This document shows positions 1 to 7,371 of a stretch of 17,934 nucleotides of DNA, piece after piece. Below the pieces are notes generated by a model, which saw only the letters and a program-made list of their open reading frames with translations, was not told the DNA's origin and made no database searches. The stretch is from assembly GCA_030639555.1 (NCBI GenBank), contig DAOWCM010000013.1, forward strand, positions 1-17,934, given 5' to 3'. Source of the stretch: Candidatus Eiseniibacteriota bacterium. GTDB lineage: Bacteria; Joyebacterota; Joyebacteria; Joyebacterales; Joyebacteraceae. The position numbers and the translations under genes were made by a program. How positions within the stretch are numbered: the first letter of the stretch is position 1; the number at the start of each line of letters is the position of its first letter.

Positions 1-284
1 GGGAGCTGGCGTACCTGCTGGACGCGGAGCCTGAGCTCGCTGGCGGGTACGTCCTCGAGGTGAGTTCTCCGGGCCTCGACCATCGCCTCAAGAAGGAGAG
101 GGAGTACGTTCACTTCTCCGGCCGGGAGGCACGCCTCGTGTTGAGGGGCTCTATGGAAGGCCGGAATGTGGTGGAGGGTGTGATTGTGGGCGCGGACGCG
201 GGAGTCGTTCGCATCGCGCCAATGGACGGCGAGGAGCTGTCCATACCTCTTGCGGACATAGCCCGGGCGCGGCTGTCTGTCTGA
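1..284 (+). CDS. rimP: Ribosome maturation factor RimP (3' end, partial)
   Basis: RimP is a cytoplasmic factor for 30S subunit maturation. The reading frame is open from the first base of the window (first full codon at position 3) to a TGA at 282-284, so the 5' part of the gene lies outside. The visible part includes the family signature YVLEVSSPGLDHRL, which joins the N-terminal alpha/beta domain to the C-terminal Sm-like beta-barrel. The barrel follows, with a short strand-rich segment ending in IPLADIARARLSV. A GTG at 60 is internal (the Val of LEVSSPG) and is not the start. The gene sits 60 bases upstream of nusA, the standard rimP-nusA-infB order, which supports the call. The C-terminus looks complete. 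Confidence 0.93.
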   Translation, partial: ELAYLLDAEPELAGGYVLEVSSPGLDHRLKKEREYVHFSGREARLVLRGSMEGRNVVEGVIVGADAGVVRIAPMDGEELSIPLADIARARLSV

Positions 285-344
285 CGGCGTGCGGGGTGGA
301 ATTCGACGGCGGCAGGAACCTGCTGCCGTTCGGGAGCAGCCACG

Positions 345-2195
345 ATGAACACTGGTGTGCTGGAAGCTCTGAGGAGAATAGCGCGTGAGAAGCAGCTGGA
401 CGGAAGCCTCCTTGCCGAGGCGCTCGAGGCCGGCCTGCTCTCGGCAGCGCGTAAGAAGTACGGGCCCACGGCGGAGATCGAGGTCATCGTGGACGACGAG
501 GACGACGCGATAGGTGTCTTCCTCAACAAGACCGTCGTGGATACTCCCGAGGACGACATCCTCGAGATTGACGTCGAAGAGGCGCAGGAACTGGACTCGA
601 TCTATGAGATAGGCGACGTCGTGCGCGTGGAGGTGCCGTTCGACGAGTTCGGAAGGAACGCGATCCAGGCCGCGAAACAGATCGTCGTGCAGAGGGTACG
701 AGAGGCGGAGAGGGAGCAGATATACGGCGATTTCCAGGACAGGATCGGCGATATCATCACTGGCGACGTGCAGCAGATCGAGCGCGGCGGCATCGTGGTG
801 AACCTCGGACGCACGGAGGGCCTGCTTCCCGCCAGGGAGCAGATCCGACGCGAGCGGTACCGGCAGGGCGACCGCATCAGGGCCTACCTTCTGTCTGTCG
901 AGAGAACCACGAAGGGTCCTCAGATCATCCTGTCGAGGACGCACCCGAACTTCCTGAAGAAGCTCTTCAGGATGGAGGTTCCCGAGATATACGACGGAGT
1001 CGTGGAGATTATGACGATCGCGAGGGAGGCCGGTGGGCGTTCCAAGGTCGCGGTGGTCTCACACGACGAGCGGGTTGACCCGGTCGGGGCCTGTGTGGGA
1101 GTCAAGGGCTCGCGGATCCAGACCATCGTTCGCGAACTGGCGGGCGAGAAGATCGACATTGTCCCGTGGAACCTGGACCCATCGGTTCTCGTGTCTCGCG
1201 CGCTCAATCCGGCGAAGGTCTCCAAGGCGATCGTCAACGAGAGCGATCACGCGGTCAAAGTCATAGTGCCGGACGACCAGCTCTCCCTGGCCATAGGCAA
1301 GGGCGGACAGAACGCGCGCCTGGCAGCCAAGCTCACTGGATGGAAGATAGACATCGTTGGCGAGACCGAGCACTCTCGTGAGCTCGAGATCAACCTCGCG
1401 CAGCGGGTCAGGGTCGGAGAGCTGCCCGGCGTCGGCCCGAAGCTAGCGACGAGCCTGGCCGAGGCCGGCTACCGTCACGTGCAGGACCTCGACGGCGTCG
1501 ACACCGAGGACATTCTCAGGGTGCCGGGTGTTGGTTCGAAGACCGCCGAGAAGATCTCCATCGCAGTGGCGGCGGTGCTCGAGGTTCTTGAGGAGGAGAA
1601 GCTTGAACTCCTCAAGGAGATCGAGGAACAGGCGCGAGCCGAAGCGATGGAGCGTGCTGCCGCCCGTGACGCCGAGCGCGCGGAAGCCGAGCGTGCGGCA
1701 GCTGAGCGTGCGGAAGCCGAGCGTGTGGAAGCCGAGCGTGCCGCTGAGATGGACGAGGAGGACGCCGAGGAGGGCGAGGCGACTTCCGACGAGACCGAAG
1801 ATGCCGACGGTGAGGCCGATGATGACACCGATCAAGAGGCCGAGGCAGCTTCCGACGAGACCGGAGATGCCGACGGTGAGGCCGATGATGACACCGATCA
1901 AGAGGCCGAGGTAGCTTCCGACGAGACCGGAGATGCCGACGGTGAGGCCGACGATGACACCGATGAAGAGGCCGAGGCAGCTTCCGACGAGACCGGAGAT
2001 GCCGACGGTGAGGCCGATGATGACACCGATGAAGAGGCCGAGGCAGCTTCCGACGAGACCGAAGATGGCGACGGTGAGGCCGATGATGACACCGATGAAG
2101 AGGCCGAGGTAGCTTCCGACGAGACCGGAGATGCCGACGGTGAGGCCGACGATGACACCGATGAAAAGGCCGAGGAAGACAAACCGTCGGAGTAG
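345..2195 (+). CDS. nusA: Transcription termination/antitermination factor NusA with a repeat-built acidic tail
   Basis: NusA binds RNA polymerase and nascent RNA and modulates pausing, termination and antitermination. At 616 residues it is longer than usual (about 350-500). In order it has the polymerase-binding N-terminal domain (1 to about 125), an S1 domain (about 135-200), two KH domains (about 225-345, including AREAGGRSKVAV and DPVGACVGVKGSRIQ) and a helix-hairpin-helix pair (about 360-410, LPGVGPK and VPGVGSKTAEKI). A charged helical stretch with AEAER repeats follows (about 420-470). Residues 481-612 are six copies of a 22-residue, highly acidic repeat. The start is ATG 345, with GGGAG at 332-336. 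The core matches the family closely. The tail is the odd part and its function is unknown. The gene lies between rimP and infB, with no ylxR or L7Ae-like gene in the 83-base gap before infB. Confidence 0.97.
   Translation: MNTGVLEALRRIAREKQLDGSLLAEALEAGLLSAARKKYGPTAEIEVIVDDEDDAIGVFLNKTVVDTPEDDILEIDVEEAQELDSIYEIGDVVRVEVPFDEFGRNAIQAAKQIVVQRVREAEREQIYGDFQDRIGDIITGDVQQIERGGIVVNLGRTEGLLPAREQIRRERYRQGDRIRAYLLSVERTTKGPQIILSRTHPNFLKKLFRMEVPEIYDGVVEIMTIAREAGGRSKVAVVSHDERVDPVGACVGVKGSRIQTIVRELAGEKIDIVPWNLDPSVLVSRALNPAKVSKAIVNESDHAVKVIVPDDQLSLAIGKGGQNARLAAKLTGWKIDIVGETEHSRELEINLAQRVRVGELPGVGPKLATSLAEAGYRHVQDLDGVDTEDILRVPGVGSKTAEKISIAVAAVLEVLEEEKLELLKEIEEQARAEAMERAAARDAERAEAERAAAERAEAERVEAERAAEMDEEDAEEGEATSDETEDADGEADDDTDQEAEAASDETGDADGEADDDTDQEAEVASDETGDADGEADDDTDEEAEAASDETGDADGEADDDTDEEAEAASDETEDGDGEADDDTDEEAEVASDETGDADGEADDDTDEKAEEDKPSE
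1671..1745 (+). repeat. Five 15-bp direct repeats in nusA (AEAER motif)
   Basis: A 15-bp unit of the form GCCGAGCGTGCGGAA starts at 1671, 1686, 1701, 1716 and 1731. It encodes A-E-R-x-E/A pentads, a charged and probably helical linker between the NusA helix-hairpin-helix region and the acidic tail. Copies differ by one or a few bases. Confidence 0.8.
1785..2180 (+). repeat. Six tandem 66-bp repeats encoding the NusA acidic tail
   Basis: Units begin at 1785, 1851, 1917, 1983, 2049 and 2115, all exactly 66 bp apart and starting with TCCGACGAGACC. Each encodes 22 residues of the form SDETGDADGEADDDTDEEAEAA, with about 12 Asp/Glu and almost no basic residue (the last copy has one Lys). Copies differ at only a few bases, for example CAA/GAA for Q/E, GCA/GTA for A/V and GGA/GAA for G/E. 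This suggests recent expansion or gene conversion. The reading frame is kept because 66 is a multiple of three. Confidence 0.97.
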
Positions 2196-2278
2196 ATGAC
2201 GGCTCTGGCATCTGATGATACGGGGCCGCGACCGTAGATGGCGGCGCTCCACGACAGCTGAAGACACGGAGGTATCGC

Positions 2279-4702
2279 TTGAAACGAAGGGTGTACCAGG
2301 TTGCGAAGGAGTTCCGCATATCCAGCGAAGCTCTTATCGGCGTGCTCCAGAAGCTCGGTTACGACGTCAAAACGCATATGAACGCGATCGATGATGACGT
2401 GGTCGCGAGCGCTCGTGCCGAGTTTGAGAAGGAGAAGGACGTCATCAAGCGCGAGTTTGCCAAGAAGCTGAAGAAGGCTGCGCGCGAGCGGGCAAAGGCT
2501 CCCGCTGCTGGGAAGGGCAAGGGGATTGAGGGAGCAGCGAAGCCCAAGCCGACCGCTGCCGGTGCGAAGAAGCCGGTCGAGGCGACGAAGCCCGCCAGGG
2601 CGAAGAAGCCGGCTGAGGCGACGAAGCCCGCCGAGGTGAAGAAAGCGGCCGTTGCCCGTGCGAAGAAGCCGGTCGAGCCTACGAAGAGCGCCGAGCCGAC
2701 GAAGAAAGGCACCGCGCCACCGGTAGCTGCAACGCAGCCTCCGACAGCGCCGGCGAAGCCCGGGCGTGTGGACACATCTCAGAGACGTCGCAAGGGGAGG
2801 CGGCCGCGCGTCGATCAGAAGACCGTTGAAGAAACGGTCCGCCGGACGATGGCGGCGACCGTGGGTGACCGACGCCCCAAGCGGCGCCGCAGGCGGGACA
2901 GGACGGACGGCGCTGGGGTCGAGCAGGAGCAGAGAATCCGGATTCCGGAGTTCTCGTCCGTCGCCGAGGTTGCCGAGAGCTTCGAGGTACCTGTGAACGA
3001 CATCATCAAGAAGTGCCTCGACATCGGTCTCATGGTCACTATCAACCAGAGGCTGGACGAGGACACGATCCTGCTGCTCGCTGACGATTTCGATGAGGAC
3101 GTGGAGTTCATCAAGGAGTACGGGGAGGACATCCTCTACCGGGAAGAGGAAGAGGCGGTCGAGGATGCCGACCAGCTGCCCAGGCCACCCGTCGTTGTCG
3201 TCATGGGGCACGTCGATCACGGAAAGACGCTCCGTCTGGACTACATCAGGAGTAGCAACGTCGTAGCCGGCGAGTCCGGCGGTATCACACAGCACATCGG
3301 CGCGTATGAGGTCGAGATCGACGGCAAGGCGCTGACGTTCCTGGACACGCCGGGTCACGAGGCGTTCACGGCGATGCGCGCCCGCGGTGCACGGATCACG
3401 GACATCGTAGTGCTCGTGGTTGCGGCGGATGACGGCGTGATGCCTCAGACTCTCGAGGCGATAGACCACGCACGGGCGGCCGGTGTTCCCGTGATCGTCG
3501 CGCTCAACAAGATGGATCTTCCAGCCGCGAACATGGACAAGGTCAAGGCGGAGCTGTCTAACCACGGCTTGGTCGTCGAGGAGTGGGGCGGCGACACGGT
3601 TGCCGTGGAAACGTCGGCCAAGACGGGGGACGGTATTGACAAACTCCTCGACATGGTTCTGGTGCAGGCTGAGCTGCTCGAGCTGACGGCCGCGTACTCC
3701 GTACCGGCGAGAGGTGTGGTCGTCGAGGTGGAGAAGGAGCGAGGCCGTGGCGTCGTCACGACCGTGCTCGTGCAGAGTGGAACGCTGCGGATCGGGGATC
3801 CGTTCGTCGTCGGCCTGGTCGACGGGAAGGTCCGGGCCCTCTACAACGAGCGGGGCACGAACGTGGAGGAGGCAGGGCCGTCCATGCCCGTGCAGATCTC
3901 CGGGCTCAAGGGCGTGCCGCAGGCCGGTGACATGCTGGCCGTGGTCTCCGACGAACATCTGGCGAAGGAGATAAGCGCCAAGCGCAGCCAGCAGCAGTGG
4001 GAGCGCCAGACGCGCTTCCAGCACCGAATCACCCTCGAGGATCTCCACAAGCAGATCGCGGAGGGGGCGGTCAAGGAACTGAGGATCGTCATCAAGGGTG
4101 ACGTCGACGGGTCGGTCGGCGCGCTGGCGGACGCTCTCGAGAAGCTCTCTACGGAAGAGGTCAAGGTCGAGGTCATCCGGAAAGCCGTCGGCGCCGTCAC
4201 GGAGACCGACGTGCTCCTGTCTGCGGCGTCCGACGCGATCATCGTGGGGTTCCACATCGGCGCCCCTGTCGATGTGCGCGATATGGCAAGGCGTGAGCGC
4301 GTCGAGATAAGGCTCTACAGGGTCATCTACGAGGCCGTCGAGGATATCAAGGCGGCGATGGAGGGCATGTTGGAGCCGGAGCGCCGCGAGGTCGTGGCGG
4401 GGACCGCGGAGGTGCGAGAGACCTTCAAGGTGCCGAATCGCGGCATTATCGCGGGCTGCTACGTGCTGTCCGGCACAATCAAGCGCAACGCCAAGTGTCG
4501 TGTGATACGCCAAGAGATGGTTGTGTACGAGGGCAGAACAGATTCGCTCAAGCGCTTCAAGGATGACGTGCGAGAGGTTCAGACGGGCTTCGAGTGCGGC
4601 ATCGGGATCGCTGGATTCGACGAACTGAAGCAGGGTGACCTGATCGAGGTCTACGACATCGAGGAGATCGCCCGGAAGCTCGGCGATCCCACGCCCCGCT
4701 AG
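2279..4702 (+). CDS. infB: Translation initiation factor IF-2
   Basis: IF2 is the GTPase that places fMet-tRNA on the 30S subunit and drives 50S joining. The 807 residues fit the family. In order they are: an IF2_N helical domain (1 to about 55), a Lys/Pro/Ala-rich linker (about 65-215), a second IF2_N domain (about 220-275), the G domain (about 305-475), beta-barrel domain II, domain III and the fMet-tRNA-binding C-terminal domain. G motifs are GHVDHGKT (310-317), DTPGH (356-360), NKMD (410-413) and SAK (446-448). GGITQHIGAYEV in switch I is intact. The start is TTG 2279, supported by GGAGG at 2268-2272 with six bases between. The two residues after the P-loop are Leu-Arg where relatives have Ser/Thr and then usually Leu; see findings. 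DUF503 and rbfA follow. Confidence 0.97.
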   Translation: MKRRVYQVAKEFRISSEALIGVLQKLGYDVKTHMNAIDDDVVASARAEFEKEKDVIKREFAKKLKKAARERAKAPAAGKGKGIEGAAKPKPTAAGAKKPVEATKPARAKKPAEATKPAEVKKAAVARAKKPVEPTKSAEPTKKGTAPPVAATQPPTAPAKPGRVDTSQRRRKGRRPRVDQKTVEETVRRTMAATVGDRRPKRRRRRDRTDGAGVEQEQRIRIPEFSSVAEVAESFEVPVNDIIKKCLDIGLMVTINQRLDEDTILLLADDFDEDVEFIKEYGEDILYREEEEAVEDADQLPRPPVVVVMGHVDHGKTLRLDYIRSSNVVAGESGGITQHIGAYEVEIDGKALTFLDTPGHEAFTAMRARGARITDIVVLVVAADDGVMPQTLEAIDHARAAGVPVIVALNKMDLPAANMDKVKAELSNHGLVVEEWGGDTVAVETSAKTGDGIDKLLDMVLVQAELLELTAAYSVPARGVVVEVEKERGRGVVTTVLVQSGTLRIGDPFVVGLVDGKVRALYNERGTNVEEAGPSMPVQISGLKGVPQAGDMLAVVSDEHLAKEISAKRSQQQWERQTRFQHRITLEDLHKQIAEGAVKELRIVIKGDVDGSVGALADALEKLSTEEVKVEVIRKAVGAVTETDVLLSAASDAIIVGFHIGAPVDVRDMARRERVEIRLYRVIYEAVEDIKAAMEGMLEPERREVVAGTAEVRETFKVPNRGIIAGCYVLSGTIKRNAKCRVIRQEMVVYEGRTDSLKRFKDDVREVQTGFECGIGIAGFDELKQGDLIEVYDIEEIARKLGDPTPR
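2564..2705 (+). repeat. 36-bp imperfect repeats in the infB linker (KKPxEATKPA)
   Basis: A 36-bp unit starting GCGAAGAAGCCGGT recurs at about 2564, 2600 and, more diverged, 2636, with a further partial copy near 2660. It encodes AKKPVEATKPAR-type units in the basic linker between the two IF2_N domains of IF2. Such linkers are variable and unstructured in this family. Confidence 0.75.
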
Positions 4703-4727
4703 ATCCGATACGCAGAGGCTTCGGACG

Positions 4728-5009
4728 GTGACGATTGGCACTCTTGAGGTTGTCCTCCTGATTCGCGAGAGTCACTCGCTGAAGTCGCGGAGGAGGGTCG
4801 TCAAGAGCCTGACAGACAGGATCAGGTCGAGGTTCAACGTGTCTGTGGCCGACCTCGGAGATCAGAATCTCTGGCAGAAGGCTGTGATAGGCGTGGCGGT
4901 CGTCGCGAACGACGGCCGCTTCGTCAATCAGGTGCTGTCCAAGGTCCTGGACTTCATCTCTGCTGATTCGAGGGCCGAGATCATCGATCAATCGATGGAG
5001 ATCCGGTAG
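4728..5009 (+). CDS. ylxP: DUF503 family protein (YlxP-like)
   Basis: This is a small cytoplasmic protein of 93 residues, the usual length for DUF503. The family signatures are visible: SHSLKSRRRVVKSLTDRIRS near the N-terminus, then FNVSVADLGDQNLWQKA and GVAVVANDGR. The family is commonly encoded between infB and rbfA, exactly as here. B. subtilis YlxP has been linked to ribosome assembly, but the molecular role is not settled. The start is GTG 4728. The upstream signal is weak (GAGG at 4713-4716), so coupling to infB, which ends 25 bases earlier, is likely. The family commonly starts with a short strand reading x-V/I-G-x-L-E, which matches this start. Confidence 0.93.
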   Translation: MTIGTLEVVLLIRESHSLKSRRRVVKSLTDRIRSRFNVSVADLGDQNLWQKAVIGVAVVANDGRFVNQVLSKVLDFISADSRAEIIDQSMEIR

Positions 5010-5047
5010 GGCGCGACGCGGAGGTCGTGAGGCCGGAGGGAGTTGCG

Positions 5048-5464
5048 TTGTCTCACAAGAGAGTGCTCAGGGCGGGCGAGGCCATCAGGAGAGAGCTGGG
5101 CTTCATCCTCGACAGGAAGCTCTGTGACCCGCGGATAGGGATGGTGACCGTGACGCGCGTGGACCTCAGCGAGGACCTTCGCTACGCCAAGGTCTTCGTG
5201 AGCTTCCTCAGTGACAACGAGGAGCGGGATGAGTCGCTCCGCCTGCTGCGCAAGGCGCGGCGCTTCGTCCGGGGCGAACTTGCGCACTCGTTGCGCTTTC
5301 GGGTTGCGCCGGAACTCACGTTTCTCATCGACGACTCGTCTAAGAACTACATCCGCATCTCAAATGTGCTCAAGGACATACAGAAAGAGGACTCGGAGGG
5401 GCGGAGTGAACGGTCTGACGAAGACAACGGCGGAGAGTCGCGGGAAGATACTGGAAGCGCTTGA
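5048..5464 (+). CDS. rbfA: 30S ribosome-binding factor RbfA
   Basis: RbfA is a KH-type factor that binds the 30S subunit near the 5' end of 16S rRNA during late maturation. Hallmarks include AIRRELGFIL, DPRIGMVTVTRVDLSEDL, YAKVFVSFL, LRFRVAPELTFLIDDS and the C-terminal helix. I place the start at TTG 5048, not the in-frame GTG 5027. The TTG is preceded by GGAGGG (5035-5040) at seven bases, and the protein then begins MSHKRV, as most RbfA proteins do. The GTG has GGAGG only two bases away. The product is 138 residues, with an acidic, low-complexity C-terminus (SEGRSERSDEDNGGESRED). The 3' end overlaps nrnA by 59 bases in another frame, which suggests translational coupling. Confidence 0.95.
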   Translation: MSHKRVLRAGEAIRRELGFILDRKLCDPRIGMVTVTRVDLSEDLRYAKVFVSFLSDNEERDESLRLLRKARRFVRGELAHSLRFRVAPELTFLIDDSSKNYIRISNVLKDIQKEDSEGRSERSDEDNGGESREDTGSA

Positions 5465-6398
5465 GGGGCCCGGTCCCTTCCTGATCGCATCTCACAAGGG
5501 GCCTGACGGCGATGCGCTCGGAAGTTCCCTCGCGCTGAAGCTGTGGCTCGAGGGGCGCGGCAAGCGCGTGGAAGTCGTCAACTCGGACGGCGTGCCGGAT
5601 CCGTTCGGGTTTCTCCCGTCGGCCGACCGCGTGCTCCTGGAAATTCCACCCGACCTCCTCGGCTGCACCGCTTTCGTTCTGGACACCCCCGTTGTGTCCA
5701 GAGCCGCGCTTGCTGAAGGAGTGCTGGAACGCGCCTCGCTCGTGATCAACATCGACCACCATCCTGACAATACCGGCTACGGCGACGTCAACTTCGTGGA
5801 CACATCGGCCTCGTCAGTGGCGCTCATCATATACGAGCTGCTTGCCGACACGGGGGAGCTCTCGTCCGCCATCTCGTCGCTGCTCTACGCCGGGGCCATG
5901 ACGGACACGGGTGGTTTCCGCTTCGGGAACACTGACGCCCGAACGCTTCACGCTGCCGCGGAACTCGTGGTTCTCGGAGCGAATCCCGCCGGGCTCGCCA
6001 ACGCCGTTTACGGCGAGCAGCCCCTGGGACGCCTGAGATTGCTCGGGCTGGTGCTCTCGACAACGGAGACGGAGCTTGATGGGAAGGTGGCGGTTTCCGT
6101 GATGACGGAGCGCATGAAGAGCGATACCGGTTCGACCGGCGAGGACATAGAGGGAATCGCCTCCGTCGGGCGACTGGTTCGTGGGGTTGAGGTGGCGCTC
6201 CTCCTTCGCGAGGAGGACGGCCGCATCCGGGTGAGCCTTCGGTCGAAGGGCGCGGTCGACGTCAATGCCGTCGCGCGCCGCCTGGGTGGCGGGGGACACA
6301 ACGCGGCGGCCGGGGTGCTGCTTGACGGGCCGATTGAGTCGGCCCGGGAGCGGCTGCTCGAGGCCGTTGGCGAGACCATGGCCGGGGAGGGCCCGTGA
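5406..6398 (+). CDS. nrnA: DHH/DHHA1 phosphoesterase, NrnA-like nano-RNase / pAp phosphatase
   Basis: NrnA-type enzymes degrade 2-5 nt RNAs and can dephosphorylate pAp, acting in the cytoplasm with Mn2+ at the DHH site. The 330 residues show HKGPDGDALGSS (30-41), VLDTPVVSR (91-99), the name-giving IDHHPDN with D117-H118-H119, GAMTDTGGFRF, and the C-terminal DHHA1 glycine loop GGGGHNAAAG. All expected metal ligands appear present. I chose GTG 5406: GGAGGG (5395-5400) sits five bases upstream, and the protein then aligns with the family N-terminus. The same frame is open further upstream, inside rbfA, but that part reads as low-complexity antiframe sequence. The gene ends in a GTGA overlap with truB. 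rbfA-nrnA-truB is a common order. Substrate preference cannot be read from sequence. Confidence 0.93.
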   Translation: MNGLTKTTAESRGKILEALEGPGPFLIASHKGPDGDALGSSLALKLWLEGRGKRVEVVNSDGVPDPFGFLPSADRVLLEIPPDLLGCTAFVLDTPVVSRAALAEGVLERASLVINIDHHPDNTGYGDVNFVDTSASSVALIIYELLADTGELSSAISSLLYAGAMTDTGGFRFGNTDARTLHAAAELVVLGANPAGLANAVYGEQPLGRLRLLGLVLSTTETELDGKVAVSVMTERMKSDTGSTGEDIEGIASVGRLVRGVEVALLLREEDGRIRVSLRSKGAVDVNAVARRLGGGGHNAAAGVLLDGPIESARERLLEAVGETMAGEGP

Positions 6399-7324
6399 AT
6401 CGCATCCTGGTCATCGACAAACCCAGGGGACTCACCTCGCACGACGTCGTGGCGCGCGTCCGTCGGATCACGGGGGTGCAGAAGGTGGGACACGCCGGCA
6501 CGCTTGACCCCGCCGCCACGGGAGTGCTCGTCGTGTTCGTGGGGAAGGCCACGAGGCTGGCACAGTTCTTCGTCGATCTGGAGAAGCGCTACCACGGTCG
6601 CGTTGTCCTCGGCGTCACCACGCACACGCAGGATTCAGAAGGGAACGTCGAGTCGACCGCTGACGTCTCCGGTGTCACGCGGCCGCAGATAGAGGAAGCG
6701 TTCGCGGCATTCGAGGGGGAGACCGAGCAGATACCGCCCATGGTCTCCGCGCTCAAGCGCGACGGGACGCCGCTCTACGTTCTCGCGAGACGCGGGGAGG
6801 TCGTGGAGCGAGCGCCGAGGCGCATCACGATCAGTGAACTGAGGATCCTCTCCGTCGAGATGCCTGAAGTCGAGTTCGAGATGACGTGCTCAAGGGGGAC
6901 GTACGTTCGCACGGTCGCCGCGGACATCGGCGAGCGGCTCGGCTGCGGCGCTCACCTGGGTAAGCTTGTGAGAACCGCCGTGGGGCCGTTTCACGTGGAC
7001 GATGCCACGAGCCTGGATGAGCTGGCCCGAGCCTTGGCAGACGCTGAAGGCGTAGGGCACTCGATGTACGATGCTCTGTCCTTCATGCCCGAGGTCCGCG
7101 TAACCGAGAGAGAGGAGGACGCGCTCTCGACGGGCGGCGCGATAGATATCGACCTCGAGCGGCTCGGGAACCATGTCGGGAGCTTCGTCCGACTCAGCAC
7201 GGACGGCTCGGAACTTGTCGCCGTAGGCAGGAGAGTCCAGGCGTCTCCCGGGAACGGCGGCGCCGCGGCCGCCCCGGACAAGATCCGAATCCAGCCGGTC
7301 CGGGTGTTCGTGGAGCCCGTCTGA
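6395..7324 (+). CDS. truB: tRNA pseudouridine(55) synthase TruB
   Basis: TruB converts U55 to pseudouridine in the T-loop of elongator tRNAs. The 309 residues are normal length. The start motif VIDKPRGLTSHDVV and the catalytic motif GHAGTLDPAATGVL are intact, with Asp38 as nucleophile. KRYHGRVVLGVTTHTQDSEG, PPMVSALKRDG and CSRGTYVRTVAADIGE follow in the expected order. A PUA-like C-terminal part is present. The GTG start at 6395 overlaps the nrnA stop as GTGA, with GGGGAGG (6384-6390) upstream, so the two are very likely translationally coupled. ribF follows after 47 bases. Confidence 0.96.
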   Translation: MNRILVIDKPRGLTSHDVVARVRRITGVQKVGHAGTLDPAATGVLVVFVGKATRLAQFFVDLEKRYHGRVVLGVTTHTQDSEGNVESTADVSGVTRPQIEEAFAAFEGETEQIPPMVSALKRDGTPLYVLARRGEVVERAPRRITISELRILSVEMPEVEFEMTCSRGTYVRTVAADIGERLGCGAHLGKLVRTAVGPFHVDDATSLDELARALADAEGVGHSMYDALSFMPEVRVTEREEDALSTGGAIDIDLERLGNHVGSFVRLSTDGSELVAVGRRVQASPGNGGAAAAPDKIRIQPVRVFVEPV

Positions 7325-7371
7325 GTCGCACAGGAGCAATCCATCACAGCGAGAGGAAACAGCACACGAGC

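Noticed and set aside
1443..2267. Minus-strand open frame of 274 codons over the nusA repeats, rich in GLFIGVIxGLTVGISGLVGS units that look like membrane helices
   Set aside because: It is the complement of the acidic nusA repeat. Asp/Glu codons read backwards give Ile/Val/Leu-type codons. The nusA frame has clear domains and a ribosome binding site; this one has neither.
1898..4741. Very long minus-strand open frame (947 codons) opposite infB
   Set aside because: Shadow frame in GC-rich DNA. The plus strand encodes a complete IF2 with all G motifs; the antisense product has no recognisable domain.
5027..5047. GTG 5027 as rbfA start
   Set aside because: Its GGAGG is only two bases away, while TTG 5048 has a well-spaced GGAGGG and gives the usual MSHKR N-terminus.
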